Assembly: GCA_025201705.1 (NCBI GenBank)
Contig: MU617576.1
Coordinates: 1 to 10,521, forward strand
Source of the DNA: Dissophora ornata
Taxonomy: Eukaryota > Mortierellomycota > Mortierellomycetes > Mortierellales > Mortierellaceae
Reading direction: 5' to 3'
DNA: 10,521 bases
Part shown: piece after piece, positions 1-8,998 of the stretch
Position numbering within the stretch: the stretch's first letter is position 1
Layout: each line of letters begins with the position of its first letter
Notes under the pieces: model-generated
What the model saw: only the letters and a program-made list of their open reading frames with translations
What the model was told of the DNA's origin: nothing
Database searches by the model: none
Translations under genes and position numbers: made by a program

Positions 1-280
1 GTGATTCCTCTCCATAATCGACTAGCGGCAGCTCTTGCACATCATAAGCGAGTGGCAGTTCCTGCTCGTCATCAGCGTCTACAGACACACCTGAGGAATA
101 GCATTCAACAAGCGCAGGGTCGCATCCAGCGGGAAGATGGTCGCTTAGTCCCAAGAGAAGACTTTCAACGCGACTTTCAAGCGTGCTGGCGCTTGCGTGG
201 CTAGGGTTCTGTCCAAAAATCCTAATAAATGTCAGCAAGGCGACGTAAATAGCATAAGGTAGACGTCGACTCGAAGGCAT
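1..280 (-). CDS. Partial unrecognised protein, minus strand, cut by left edge
   Basis: On the minus strand an open frame runs from an ATG at 280-278 to the window edge, about 93 codons without a stop. The product begins MPSSRRLPYAIYVALLTF, a basic start followed by a hydrophobic run (residues 7-22) that could be a signal or membrane segment. It continues into a Ser/Leu-rich part and an acidic stretch ending near ELPLAYDVQELPLVDYGEES. The composition looks more protein-like than the overlapping plus-strand frame, which is rich in Arg, His and Gln. The frame stays open upstream of the ATG to a stop at 334-332, so this could instead be an internal exon whose start lies further upstream. I do not recognise the family. 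It diverges from the gene at 476. The protein-like frame is seen; start and function are unknown. Confidence 0.45.
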   Translation of the reverse strand, partial: MPSSRRLPYAIYVALLTFIRIFGQNPSHASASTLESRVESLLLGLSDHLPAGCDPALVECYSSGVSVDADDEQELPLAYDVQELPLVDYGEES

Positions 281-475
281 CGCTCCCAGTAGGGTCCCCA
301 GGTCTTCATTCGAAGACGCGTCAACATGGAGTCATACCAAGTTCATTACCGGTTTAGTATTGGGTGTGTACTGTCGATGGGCAGGCACATTCATTCATTT
401 TTTATGTTATGGATAACATAGCAGAAACTAAACAGCGTTCCTGTCTGACTGTTAAGTAGAGTTTCCTCAACATCG
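281..475. promoter_or_regulatory. Divergent intergenic region, likely shared promoter
   Basis: About 195 bases separate the minus-strand start at 280 from the plus-strand ATG at 476, so both genes probably share this DNA as promoter. I see no convincing TATA box close to 476. The most distinct element is a palindrome at 403-420. The context of the downstream ATG (acatcgATGtc) is acceptable for a fungal start. Confidence 0.4.
403..420. repeat. 18-base palindrome upstream of the gene at 476
   Basis: TATGTTAT-GG-ATAACATA has perfect 8-base arms around a 2-base centre. It ends 55 bases before the ATG at 476. Its symmetry and position fit a site for a dimeric transcription factor, but no factor can be named from the sequence. 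Confidence 0.6.
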
Positions 476-3400
476 ATGTCTTTTCGTATCCCTGATTCTG
501 CATGCACTCCGAAAGGTCATCAGCCTATAACGGACGCTGACACTCCTAATCCTTTGACTCAGGAGAAATCTTCACTGGATCGGTTTTTCCATATCGAGAA
601 TCCTGTCCGATGGCTACCAGAGGTCTATGCTGCTGACCATGGAGGCGACACCAGAGGCTTTGTCGACGGTTTAAGAATCATGTCCGTATGGAATCGCTTC
701 CCGCTGAAATCATCTGCCCACGCCTTGTTACAGTACTGCGAATCTGATTACGGCAGGAAGCAGCTCGCCCTGCTTGCTTCAGTCTTTGCGTTTCAAGTTG
801 TGTCTGACCACCTGGCAATCAACGCTGGCTCGTGCTCGGCGGATCGATTGAAAGACAACATGAGTGAGAGTACAGGCAGTCGCAGAGCCAACAGAGACTG
901 TGACCGGCAAGACACAAGAGGTATGACTTGCATTTTCATGAGGTGAACCCATTTATGTTCTTATACTTGCAATACTGACAATGCCTTTTAAATTATTTCG
1001 AAGCCGCAGCTACCTTGGTGGAAGTGTCAACGTCAACAAGTAAGGATGGGGAATATGATTATGACCTGTGCTACCTGGATTTGATGAGCAGATCATGTTA
1101 ATACATTCTTTGATAACATTATTAGCCCACGCTTCACCCGCTTCCACAGAAGACTCTGATCAAACTGCACAGACCTCCAATCCAACTCTGTATGTCCCCA
1201 AGACAGCCTCCCCAGTGCTCCTTCAAGATCTTGACGATGGCACTGAGTCCTTGACAAACATCACAGATCCAACACCATCTTTGGACTCCTATTTGCCTGG
1301 ACAAGACTCAGAAGGCTCGACATTCATCCTCAACACAGGCAAGCAAAGTTCCTAAGATACTGTACTTTTGCATTCCTGTTCATTAATGCGCCTTTTGTTA
1401 CCACCCAACCAGCTGAACAGATGAATCCACACGAATCCTTAGGTGAACTTGATGAGTTATCACCAACAACTGCTTGGATCACAAGTGAGTGTATGTTGAA
1501 CAGCATGACAAAGCACCAAGAATGAAAGGAAGAAGGGGAGTTAACTCTTGTGTCGCTCCTCTTTATTAGACACTTCTAACAAGAATGGCAAGAGACAACC
1601 TTTAATCGAGGTCCTCAAACCCAGCCAGGACGATGTTCTTGGTGAGCAAACATATCTTGCCAACGATGTCCTCTGACGACGCTCCTCACTTGTTGACACA
1701 TTTAATGATTTATTAGGATCATCAATAGCATCACGTCAGAGTTGTCCGCCATACGCTGAACAGGATATACCCTCCATCAAGCAATCTGGAACAATTCTAG
1801 GAAAGAGAGGCCGAGACCTGGAAGTGGATGAACGATGTATGTTCAGTAGTCTGATCATGAACATCTTTGTGGTAGTTGATACCTTCCGTTACTAATTGCC
1901 CGTTAAACTTATTATAATAATATTATAACTTATTAATAATACTATTTATTTTATTTTATCTACTGAAAGATCGGCGACAATCGACATCAGAGGAAGGAAA
2001 ACATGCGATTGAAGGACCAAATACCAAGAAGAGCGCCAGCTGCTTGGACAACCCCCTGCTGGACAATGTAGGTGCTTGACTTTCCCGCACGACCCCCATG
2101 AGACCTTGGATTTATATGTAACTCATCCAATCAATTTCACTGTTTACTCTGTTGGATGTAGACAAGATCTGACAACTCCGATATGGAGGACGAGGAGAAT
2201 GAAGATGCGGCAACGATTGCCCTGGAGCAGAGCCACCACCCACTGAACACAGTATTTGACTACGAAGCATTTAACTTCGGCTGTATCATCGGAAGCTATG
2301 ACATCTCAGCCCCCTTCAACACGTATTATGAGGATTCAATCGCCATACCATTCGACCACGTCAACTTTGAAGACTTTTTGTAAGTTGTATCCCTATGAGG
2401 TCATGACTGGTTTCATTTGAATGAATGGTGATTTTACCTGATTAGCTAACGCGACGTATTAAATATTGCTTTTCACCTGCAGAGCCACTGCCGGAATTCT
2501 GTTTCTCAGCAAAGAGCCCACAAACTTGCAGCAGCAACATTTTGGCAAGCATTTTGAAAAGTTGCGAGAGGTCATGGTCCAAATGGTCCATCCCCACCGG
2601 GATGACGAAATTGCTACGTCGGACGAGGAAGATGATACAGTGGCGTTTTGCCAGGCAGCCCGCAATGTATGTACTTTAGTAGCTAGAAGATCGTGCAGCC
2701 TGGGCCACTGTGTACTTATCCTGAATCGACTTCTTTTTGTACTAGGTGTATCGGAAAGCTGAGCGCAAAAGCGGATCTGAGTATGCACGCAAGCAGCTCA
2801 AAAAACGGATTGGAGAAGAGGAGGATTCGCCACTGAAAGAGCTTTATGAGCACGCGGTCAAGCTGCCCAAGGAATGTGTGCCTATTAGTGAGGCTGACCA
2901 AACTAGCTCGTTTATATTGGGTATGTTACGGCCTATTTTCGATCGTCCAGACTTCAGTCGGCTTGCGCAGTAAGTTGGCGGTCATTTTGCATACCTATTA
3001 CAACCATAATCGATTTTTTTCCCAGATTGGCTCAAATTTTAATACCGCTTCTGGGCTTATACTTCTCCGCCATAGTACAGCAACAACTGCTACATCTGGT
3101 AGTATTTTCTTGCGCCTCTGTAGGAACCTAACAACCACATCGAGGAACCCTGACTTCCTTGTTTGGTTCAAGGAGTGTCTCGACATTGGTGTTGCAGAGG
3201 TCTCGTTAACAGCATCGGCGCTGAAGGACACAGGAGATTTGTGCCGCACTGCACTGTGGTCAAAGCGGGCTCTTGACGAGATAGTCACCAAGTTTGAGGA
3301 TATGGAGCAGCTCCAGTTGATCTTCTTCCAAGTTGTCGAGCAAACTTGCATCTTTTATACTATGAAGCGCGCCGATACAGTCTGTATTGCAGTGGAGATT

Positions 3401-3619
3401 GCCAGACTCAAAATTGCCTACACCATTTCGGATATTCTGACTGGCTTTGAGGACCACGCTCTGGATTGGCTGCTTGTCTGTCGGACTTTCGACAGCCTAG
3501 TGACAACGCTCAAGTCGGCCAAAGAGCGCACGTTGGCAAACCCTCCGCCTCCTGTGTTTGCCGGTCTGACAACACCTCGGTCTCGCCATATGAACAAGGA
3601 TACTCGCCGTCGCTCATGA
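476..3619 (+). CDS. Multi-exon unknown protein, acidic N-half, helical C-half with weak nuclease-like motif
   Basis: Exons chosen by splice signals and phase: 476-920, 1004-1039, 1126-1338, 1413-1484, 1570-1641, 1717-1836, 1970-2067, 2162-2379, 2483-2666, 2746-2969, 3026-3098, 3173-3619. They join in frame to 733 residues ending at a TGA. Most introns are 56-103 bases; that at 1837-1969 is longer and very AT-rich. The intron at 1339 has a GC donor (CAG|GCAAGC). Residues 1-148 include a compact part with RWLPEVYAADHGGDTRGF. Residues 150-350 are Ser/Thr/Asp/Glu-rich and probably disordered. The C-terminal half is helical. The frame covering 3041-3619 also encodes RNPDFLVWFKE (from 3143) and GVAEVS (from 3188), with Asp at 3152 and Glu at 3197 spaced like a PD-(D/E)XK core. 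The 12-exon model splices out PDF. An alternative, 2746-2920 joined to 3081-3619, is also in phase (723 residues) and keeps it. Resemblance to large unknown-function families of Mortierella-type fungi is from memory only. Function unknown. Confidence 0.7.
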
Positions 3620-3823
3620 GGAAAGATACACTAGCAACCCAGCAAAACGATGGTCACAGTACAGTCCTAATTCACAGTATTCATGGGACAAGCACTGCTG
3701 AAAAAAGAAATTGTCTGTCTTTCCATACCACTCATTATTTCCCATTGCCGTAGCTAATCGCACATTTCCCATCCATACTCCCCCACCTCTGCTCTCAAGC
3801 CAGACGCAGCTTGCATTCTCATC

Positions 3824-3829
3824 AATAAA
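3824..3829 (+). terminator. Likely polyadenylation signal for the gene at 476
   Basis: A canonical AATAAA lies 205 bases after the TGA at 3617-3619, in a C/T-rich then AT-rich stretch, as expected for a fungal 3' end. Confidence 0.5.
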
Positions 3830-3839
3830 CCTCTATCTG

Positions 3840-4570
3840 CTCAAAGCTTTAACAAAATCGAGGAGATTTTCGTTATTGTGCATTTCATAAATTTTTGCGG
3901 ATGGGATGCTAAAACGCGTGAGGTTGCTGGGCGGGACATGAAAATGTGTAACAACACAATAGATTTGCAGGTGGAAAGAAGCTGTTGTTTAAATGATGGG
4001 AATGACCAGGTATTTAAGTCTAACTAACTGTGAGTGATGGGGATCGAGAGACCTTCTAGAACGTTGTTGGCGGAAGCCTTCTCGAGACCCTCGTTGCACT
4101 GGGGCCTCATACTGGGGCCTTATCTTGTTACAGTGGACAGGAGAAGGGAACGCCCTTAAATGAAAAGTTGGAATTCAAAAAACGCGCAACTCGCAGAGCC
4201 CTAACACGCGTGCACAGACCAGATCGCGCGACATGTTGACGCATATGTATACTGTAACCGTAGTTGGAGTGAAATTTTAATTTATTCTAATTATTCCCAG
4301 AAATGGATGGGGATGTCTCGCAGTAGGCCTATGGCCCGGGTGGCTTAGACATGCAAAACCAGGCCAATGAAGACTAAATGGCCGGTCGTGCCCATTTGGC
4401 TCCCCCATACACGCTTTCATACCTCACGATGACTTGGCAGGATGAAATCCTTGCAAACATGCTTTTCTACCCATCCTGATCTGCGCCCATGTGCGTGTGC
4501 TCATTGTCTCTCTCCGTTGCCGATAACTGTTGACGAGGTCTCGTTGCCGCTGCTATCCTTCCAACCAAGA
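3840..4570. other. Intergenic region without a convincing gene
   Basis: No long frame with protein-like composition on either strand. Seen here are a 17-base sequence at 3884-3900 that recurs with one base missing at 8910-8925, an 8-base TTCTAGAA palindrome at 4054-4061 matching the nTTCnnGAAn heat-shock element half-pair, and a 13-base tandem repeat at 4098-4123. The left end of the Crypton element may lie in this region but cannot be placed by eye. Confidence 0.5.
4098..4123. repeat. 13-base tandem duplication
   Basis: ACTGGGGCCT is followed by CAT and then repeated, followed by TAT, giving two adjacent 13-base units that differ at one base. Each unit holds the palindrome GGGGCC/GGCC. It sits in non-coding DNA about 450 bases upstream of the recombinase TATA box; role unknown. 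Confidence 0.6.
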
Positions 4571-4574
4571 AACC

Positions 4575-4582
4575 TATAAAAA
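4575..4582 (+). promoter_or_regulatory. TATA box of the first Crypton recombinase gene
   Basis: TATAAAAA lies about 100 bases before the ATG at 4684. Transcription would start some 25-40 bases downstream, after or at the in-frame ATG at 4594, which is why the later ATG at 4684 is preferred. Confidence 0.55.
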
Positions 4583-4683
4583 CTCCGGCTTGGTTGTCCC
4601 ATTGTGCTCATCATCCCACTTCAGTTTTTCGCACATTAAACCAACTCGACACCGCCACACTGCCACACCGCACGCAACACCAC

Positions 4684-7600
4684 ATGCACACAAGAGCTTC
4701 AAATGCACCCAAAGGTGGCGATGAGTTTGATCAGGTCGATCCTCGACAGCCAGCCTTCGTTGTAGCTTCCTCCACGAAGTCTCCAGCCAAGCGCCGCGGA
4801 AGACCGCCAAAAGCAACCATCAGATCCAATGCTGCACCATCAGCCTCAGTGCTCATTCAAGTGACTGATTCCCCCATGGCACCCTCGGGAACAGCAATGG
4901 CAATTACGTCTACAGCTGCTTCGTCTATGTCTCCAGCATTGGCGGTGTCTCTGAGCGTGGTCGATGCAACAGCGAACGTTGTACCTGAGTTAACATTGTC
5001 TGAAACAGGCGCGTCACCTACGCGTTCAGTGGCGCCAGAGGCAGGAGCAACAGCAAAAGGAAGGGAGGCAGCAGACATAATGGCCGCTGTGACTGGACGT
5101 GGAAAACGGATGCAGGAAGGACCACCTCAGCTTGACAACGGCTTTAGCGAGAAGCGCGCCAGGAGGTCAGTCTCCAAGATGACTTCAGGTCCCCCTAGTT
5201 CATCAAACGGCTGGAACAAATCATTATTTTCCCCCCCTGATGACCCAACACCAGACTTGCTACGTGCGGAAGAGGTTTCTGTAAGAAGAAAGGAGTCTGC
5301 TCGAATCGTCCTTGAAGGCATCCTAGGAAGGCCACTGACAAAGACAATCCAGGCCTACAAAACCTATTTCAAGTTATGGAAGGTAAGACCCATTACAAAA
5401 TTCATACTTGTCCCTGTCGACTTGATCTCTACTAATGTCCCTCACCAAACCTGTTTCCCCTGATCATCCTGTATACCTTTTGTGATCAAGGCTACGATGG
5501 TGATAGCACTGTTTCGCCCGTAAGGATGCTAGAGTTCTTCGAGAAAGTCGTTTTTGAGAGGAAGGTTAGGAAAGTCGTGGATCCCAATGCTGGATACAGT
5601 GGTCAGATCGGAATCGCTGCACCTGGGGCTGGACTACGAAAAGGGCGCAAATCCACTCGAAACAAAGGACCGGGAACTACAGAATCTACCGCGTCATCCG
5701 CCCCAACTGCTGCACCAACTGAATCTGGACCATTGCGGGTCGATGCCAGTATTGAAGCTTCTGGCAATGATGTTGAGGTGGCTCACAATGACAACGAAGC
5801 TAGCAATAGTAATATCAATGGATCTGAAGACACTCTTGACAATGAGACCGCTGGTAGTGAGGATGAGGCTGAGGATCTTTCTGTGGAGGAACAAACCTCG
5901 ACGGATGCCATTGCTGAATCACTGATCTCAAGCATAACAGAAAAAAATAGAGGTGTGCTCTTTGACATTAACGAGATTTGATAGCAATGTAATATTGCTA
6001 ACACCGCATTTGTACGTCTATGTACTAGCCCTGCAAGATGGAGAGAAGGATGCATATGGGAACACAATCATTTACGTCCCTGTGGGATTTGAGGCTGTCG
6101 ATATGGCTCGCAAGGCTTTGATTTTCCTTTGGAAAGAACAGTGCTCTCGACTCGCCCCACTGCCCAGTCTTGAGCCAAATCCACGGAAGGATATTCCATT
6201 GATGAAGGCCATCGATGACTACGAAGTTAAGCTCGTGTACGATTCAGTCAATCAATCAGATCACAGGGCAACTGCGTGTTCTATTCGTGATCCATACACC
6301 CCGTCCGACTTCATCAGGATGCTGTCATTTTTGTGGAGACAGCTTCCTCCGATTCAGCGAAAAGGCAAGCGGTCTTACAATAGGACAACACGTTATCAGC
6401 ACATACGAGAGCGTCTCTGCCTTCTTGCCCGACACCACATGCTCCTGCGCGATGAGGACATTAGGAATGCCAATTTGTCCGACACGTTTTCCTTGCTACA
6501 GCGCAATTCAACACCCGGGTCAGGAAATGCACTTGGACTTGTTTTCTGTCTACCTCGAGGCAAGACAAACAAGAAGGGGGAGAATATGTATGCCACCACA
6601 TTCCGGCACAAGAATATCAACAGGTGCACTGTGGGCGGATTTGGGTTTTACATGTTTGAACGCTTTGAGGTACGGCAGCACTTTAAGTAATCCTCTCTAC
6701 GTTGTCTCTCTCTCAGTATAGAACTGTTGACTAACGCATTTCGGACACGTATATCATTATAGGTCGATAAAGAACCTTTACCCGACTTCTCCAAGCCAGA
6801 CGAGTGGCATCGGGTCAAGGTCTTGGTTGGAGGAAGCATCAAAGATCGGTTAGATCCAAGAAGCCCTCATTTCCGATTCTTGTCTCTCGACCCGAAAACT
6901 CAAAACGACTCAACATCAGCAGTAATGAGGTCCTGTCAGGTTTATTCTCTCAAAGTCACCCATACAGGCCGACACGCTGGAGTGGTAGAGGCATACAATC
7001 TCGGTCTCGCGTTGGAGGATATTCGACATCTAGGACGCTGGTCAATGGGCCAGATGGAGGCGTTCTACGCCCCTCGTAATCCGATTAATGGTGCTTTTGC
7101 AATGGCCCATTTCAAACACGAACCTTACTTTATCGAGCGTGACCTTGTCACTCCTCCTCTTGAACTTCAGCGGAAAATTTTCAGTTGGATCGAGGAGACC
7201 TTTGATACCGATCATCCTGAGTTGAGAGATAGCTGGATCCAAGCCTGCGAGAGCCAGATGAAAGCTGTCGATCCAACTGTTCCTACCGAAGATGATCTAC
7301 ATTTTACTCCAGCTGACTCTGACTCTAACGAGAAGACGGCCAAGGATCTGGTCCAGAGTGCGATTGTAGACAGAAAGGCCTTTCTTCAACTCCTTGTCCG
7401 GCTCCGTCGAGTGATCCTTCAGGATGCAGTCGTCTTCCGCAAAAAAGACAGCCAGGGACGAAGTTTGACCAATTCTTTGATTACCTCAAGACCAGACATC
7501 TTTGAGTGTACTCTATTCCTCCAGTTCGAGAAGGATCTATTAGTTGCAATCGAAAGAAATCGTCAGCAGGCTAATCTCTTTCCTAAGGAAATTGCTATTG

Positions 7601-8346
7601 ACGGTCAGGCTGTCGTTGGGGCGGTCAATGGTCTTGCCGACAAGGTCCATCAACTAACTACGACAACATCTGCCCTGCAAGCCACCCTCAGCGATGATCT
7701 GACCCAAGAACGAACACTTGAACAGCTAGCGCATCTGCGAGATCTGCTCAGCTACAGCGTGGACCTTCAAAATTCCACCCAGCAGATTCTGAAGGTCATG
7801 TCGATTCGGACGCCCCTGCCACCGCCAACACTGACTACAGTGTGGCAGCAACAAGGAGAGCCTCGACCAGTGGGATTGGGGCAATTGCATGACCAACAAC
7901 CGCAAAGATCTGGGCCACTCTATTGGCAGCCACCCTTACAGCAGCCTCCCCAGCAGCCGCCGTTTGAACAGCAAACACTTGAGCAACAGCTGCCTCAGTG
8001 GATTCAGCCGCCTGCACATCCCTCTGTCGGTCAATGGTCACGCTGGGCCCAACCGCCGACACAACCTAACATTGTTCGACCACGTCCCTTAAGAATGAAG
8101 TGTAAATCGGATCGATCTTTGAAGGAAATTTACGGCGAATTCCAGAGAGGTGAAATGGACGTGGTTGGGGATGGTCGAACCTACAGGCGCCGAAAAGCAC
8201 TCTTTAAGAACATTGAAGAGCTTCAAAAAAACAGTGACAAGGACATGGATACCTTCTTGGATGAGCTGGACCTTGTACTGAAAAGTGCAGCCTCAGTGGA
8301 AGCATTCACGAACATCATCCGTGAAAGGGTTGCGGATCTGCCATGA
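4684..8346 (+). CDS. Crypton tyrosine recombinase with GCR1_C-like DNA-binding domain
   Basis: Exons 4684-5382, 5491-5952, 6038-6669 and 6763-8346 give about 1,125 residues. Product order: AT-hook KRRGRPPK (residues 36-43); disordered basic region; core-binding region split by an acidic Ser/Asn/Glu-rich insert (encoded about 5640-5950); catalytic domain; Gln/Pro-rich linker (about 7840-8085); C-terminal GCR1_C-like segment (RSLKEIYGEFQRGEMD, then RTYRRRKALFKNIEEL). Catalytic residues of the tyrosine recombinase family are visible: Arg I in MLLRDEDIRNANLSD (codon 6448), Lys in RGKTNKKGE (6562), His and Arg of HTGR (6961, 6970), the HLGRW box (7027-7041) and the nucleophile Tyr in AFYAPRNP (7066). 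In Cryptons this enzyme cuts and joins DNA to excise and integrate the element. Introns 2 and 3 carry CTAAC branch sites (about 5998-6002, 6731-6735) and join in phase. Intron 1 (5383-5490) does not: the conserved GYDGDSTVSP after it needs one extra base. This may be a frameshift, so activity is uncertain. The family call is secure. Confidence 0.87.
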
Positions 8347-8638
8347 TTCATTCCATTAATAATAAGATAATATGATAATGAAGAGCTTTCTTGAAGCGAG
8401 CGTGTTACACCCATGACCCCATAGTGTGTCCAATTAATCACTGGACGTCTTTCCATCCTTCAACGATTCTTGTTCGGGTCCTGTGCCTGCATCTGTGCCT
8501 TCAAAAAAACCGTGACACAACTCGCACCTGCTATTAAAAACACACATCTTCCTCACCTAAACAACCCACTCGATACTCGATTTCATCCTTGTCCTTGTCT
8601 GTCCTTGTTCGACAAACGCATGAGCACATGGGGAGAGG

Positions 8639-8662
8639 GAATGAGAATGAGAATGAGAATGA
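8639..8662. repeat. Hexanucleotide microsatellite (GAATGA)4
   Basis: Four perfect tandem copies of GAATGA in the spacer between the two recombinase genes. A simple repeat with no evident role. Confidence 0.85.
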
Positions 8663-8822
8663 AGAACACAATTGCAAATGTGCGAAAAAGCAGGAAGACT
8701 AGAGATTTGGAGCGATAGCTAACAAAACCGGAGTCACTACAGTGAGTTGGAATTGGCTCCATTGTACAAAAGTAGAAGGGTGTGAAATTCCCTGCTCTCG
8801 GGCGAATAGCAGGCAAACTTTA

Positions 8823-8862
8823 TTTGGCCACGACTGACCAAAACTGGTCACAGCCGGCCAAA
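8823..8862. repeat. 40-base nested palindrome, possible remnant of a small inverted-repeat element
   Basis: Outer arms TTTGGCC (8823-8829) and GGCCAAA (8856-8862) and inner arms TGACCA (8835-8840) and TGGTCA (8845-8850) share one symmetry centre, separated by unmatched bases. It could be a solo end or remnant of a palindromic non-autonomous element, or a protein-binding site. Confidence 0.55.
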
Positions 8863-8959
8863 GTTTTGAATTTACTCCATATTCTGTTTGCGTATTTTTT
8901 AACGCCGAGTTCATAATTTTTGCGGGATTGTATTGATTCATAGTAGATTGAATAGGAGA

Positions 8960-8966
8960 TATATAT
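8960..8966 (+). promoter_or_regulatory. Candidate TATA box of the second Crypton recombinase gene
   Basis: TATATAT occurs 118 bases before the ATG at 9084, a distance similar to that of the first recombinase gene (TATA at 4575, ATG at 4684). The surroundings are AT-rich, so the assignment is tentative. Confidence 0.35.
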
Positions 8967-8998
8967 GCCCCTGATGAAATTATGAAAAAAAACAATGA

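Larger units (their letters stand above)
4575..8366 (+). mobile_element. Crypton-type DNA transposon, ends not determined
   Basis: The span from the TATA box to possible 3'-end signals (AATAAT at 8358-8363, AATAAG at 8361-8366) covers one recombinase gene and nothing else, the usual content of a Crypton. Cryptons move by a tyrosine recombinase and lack long terminal inverted repeats and conventional target-site duplications, so their ends are not visible in one copy. The nearly matching direct repeats at 3884-3900 and 8910-8925 enclose the gene and are possible but unproven outer limits. The limits given are those of the transcription unit, not of the element. Confidence 0.55.
8347..8959. other. 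Non-coding spacer between the two recombinase genes
   Basis: No convincing gene on either strand. The start is AT-rich with AATAAT/AATAAG that could serve the upstream gene as 3'-end signals. A short frame of 33 codons from ATG 8620 is mostly a translated hexanucleotide repeat and is not called. The region also holds the palindrome at 8823-8862 and the sequence at 8910-8925 that recurs near 3884. Confidence 0.5.

Noticed and set aside
1..204. Plus-strand open frame at the left edge
   Set aside because: Its product is rich in Arg, His and Gln and resembles antisense translation; the opposite strand gives a better protein through the same bases.
1880..1965. AT-rich palindromic stretch as a possible origin or element
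   Set aside because: It lies wholly within a phase-consistent intron, and low complexity explains its symmetry.
2459..2788. Minus-strand open frame
   Set aside because: It is the shadow of exons 9 and 10 of the plus-strand gene and has no protein-like signature.
3099..3123. A 25-base intron between GTAGTA and CTGTAG
   Set aside because: Too short to be spliced and it does not restore the downstream frame.
4594..4683. Upstream in-frame ATG of the first recombinase
   Set aside because: It lies only about 12 bases after the TATA box, so it is probably upstream of the transcript start; 4684 is preferred.
8470..8718. Open frame after the first recombinase gene, including a 33-codon frame from ATG 8620
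   Set aside because: Much of it translates a hexanucleotide repeat (MRMRMR); there is no recognisable domain and no supporting splice or start signals.
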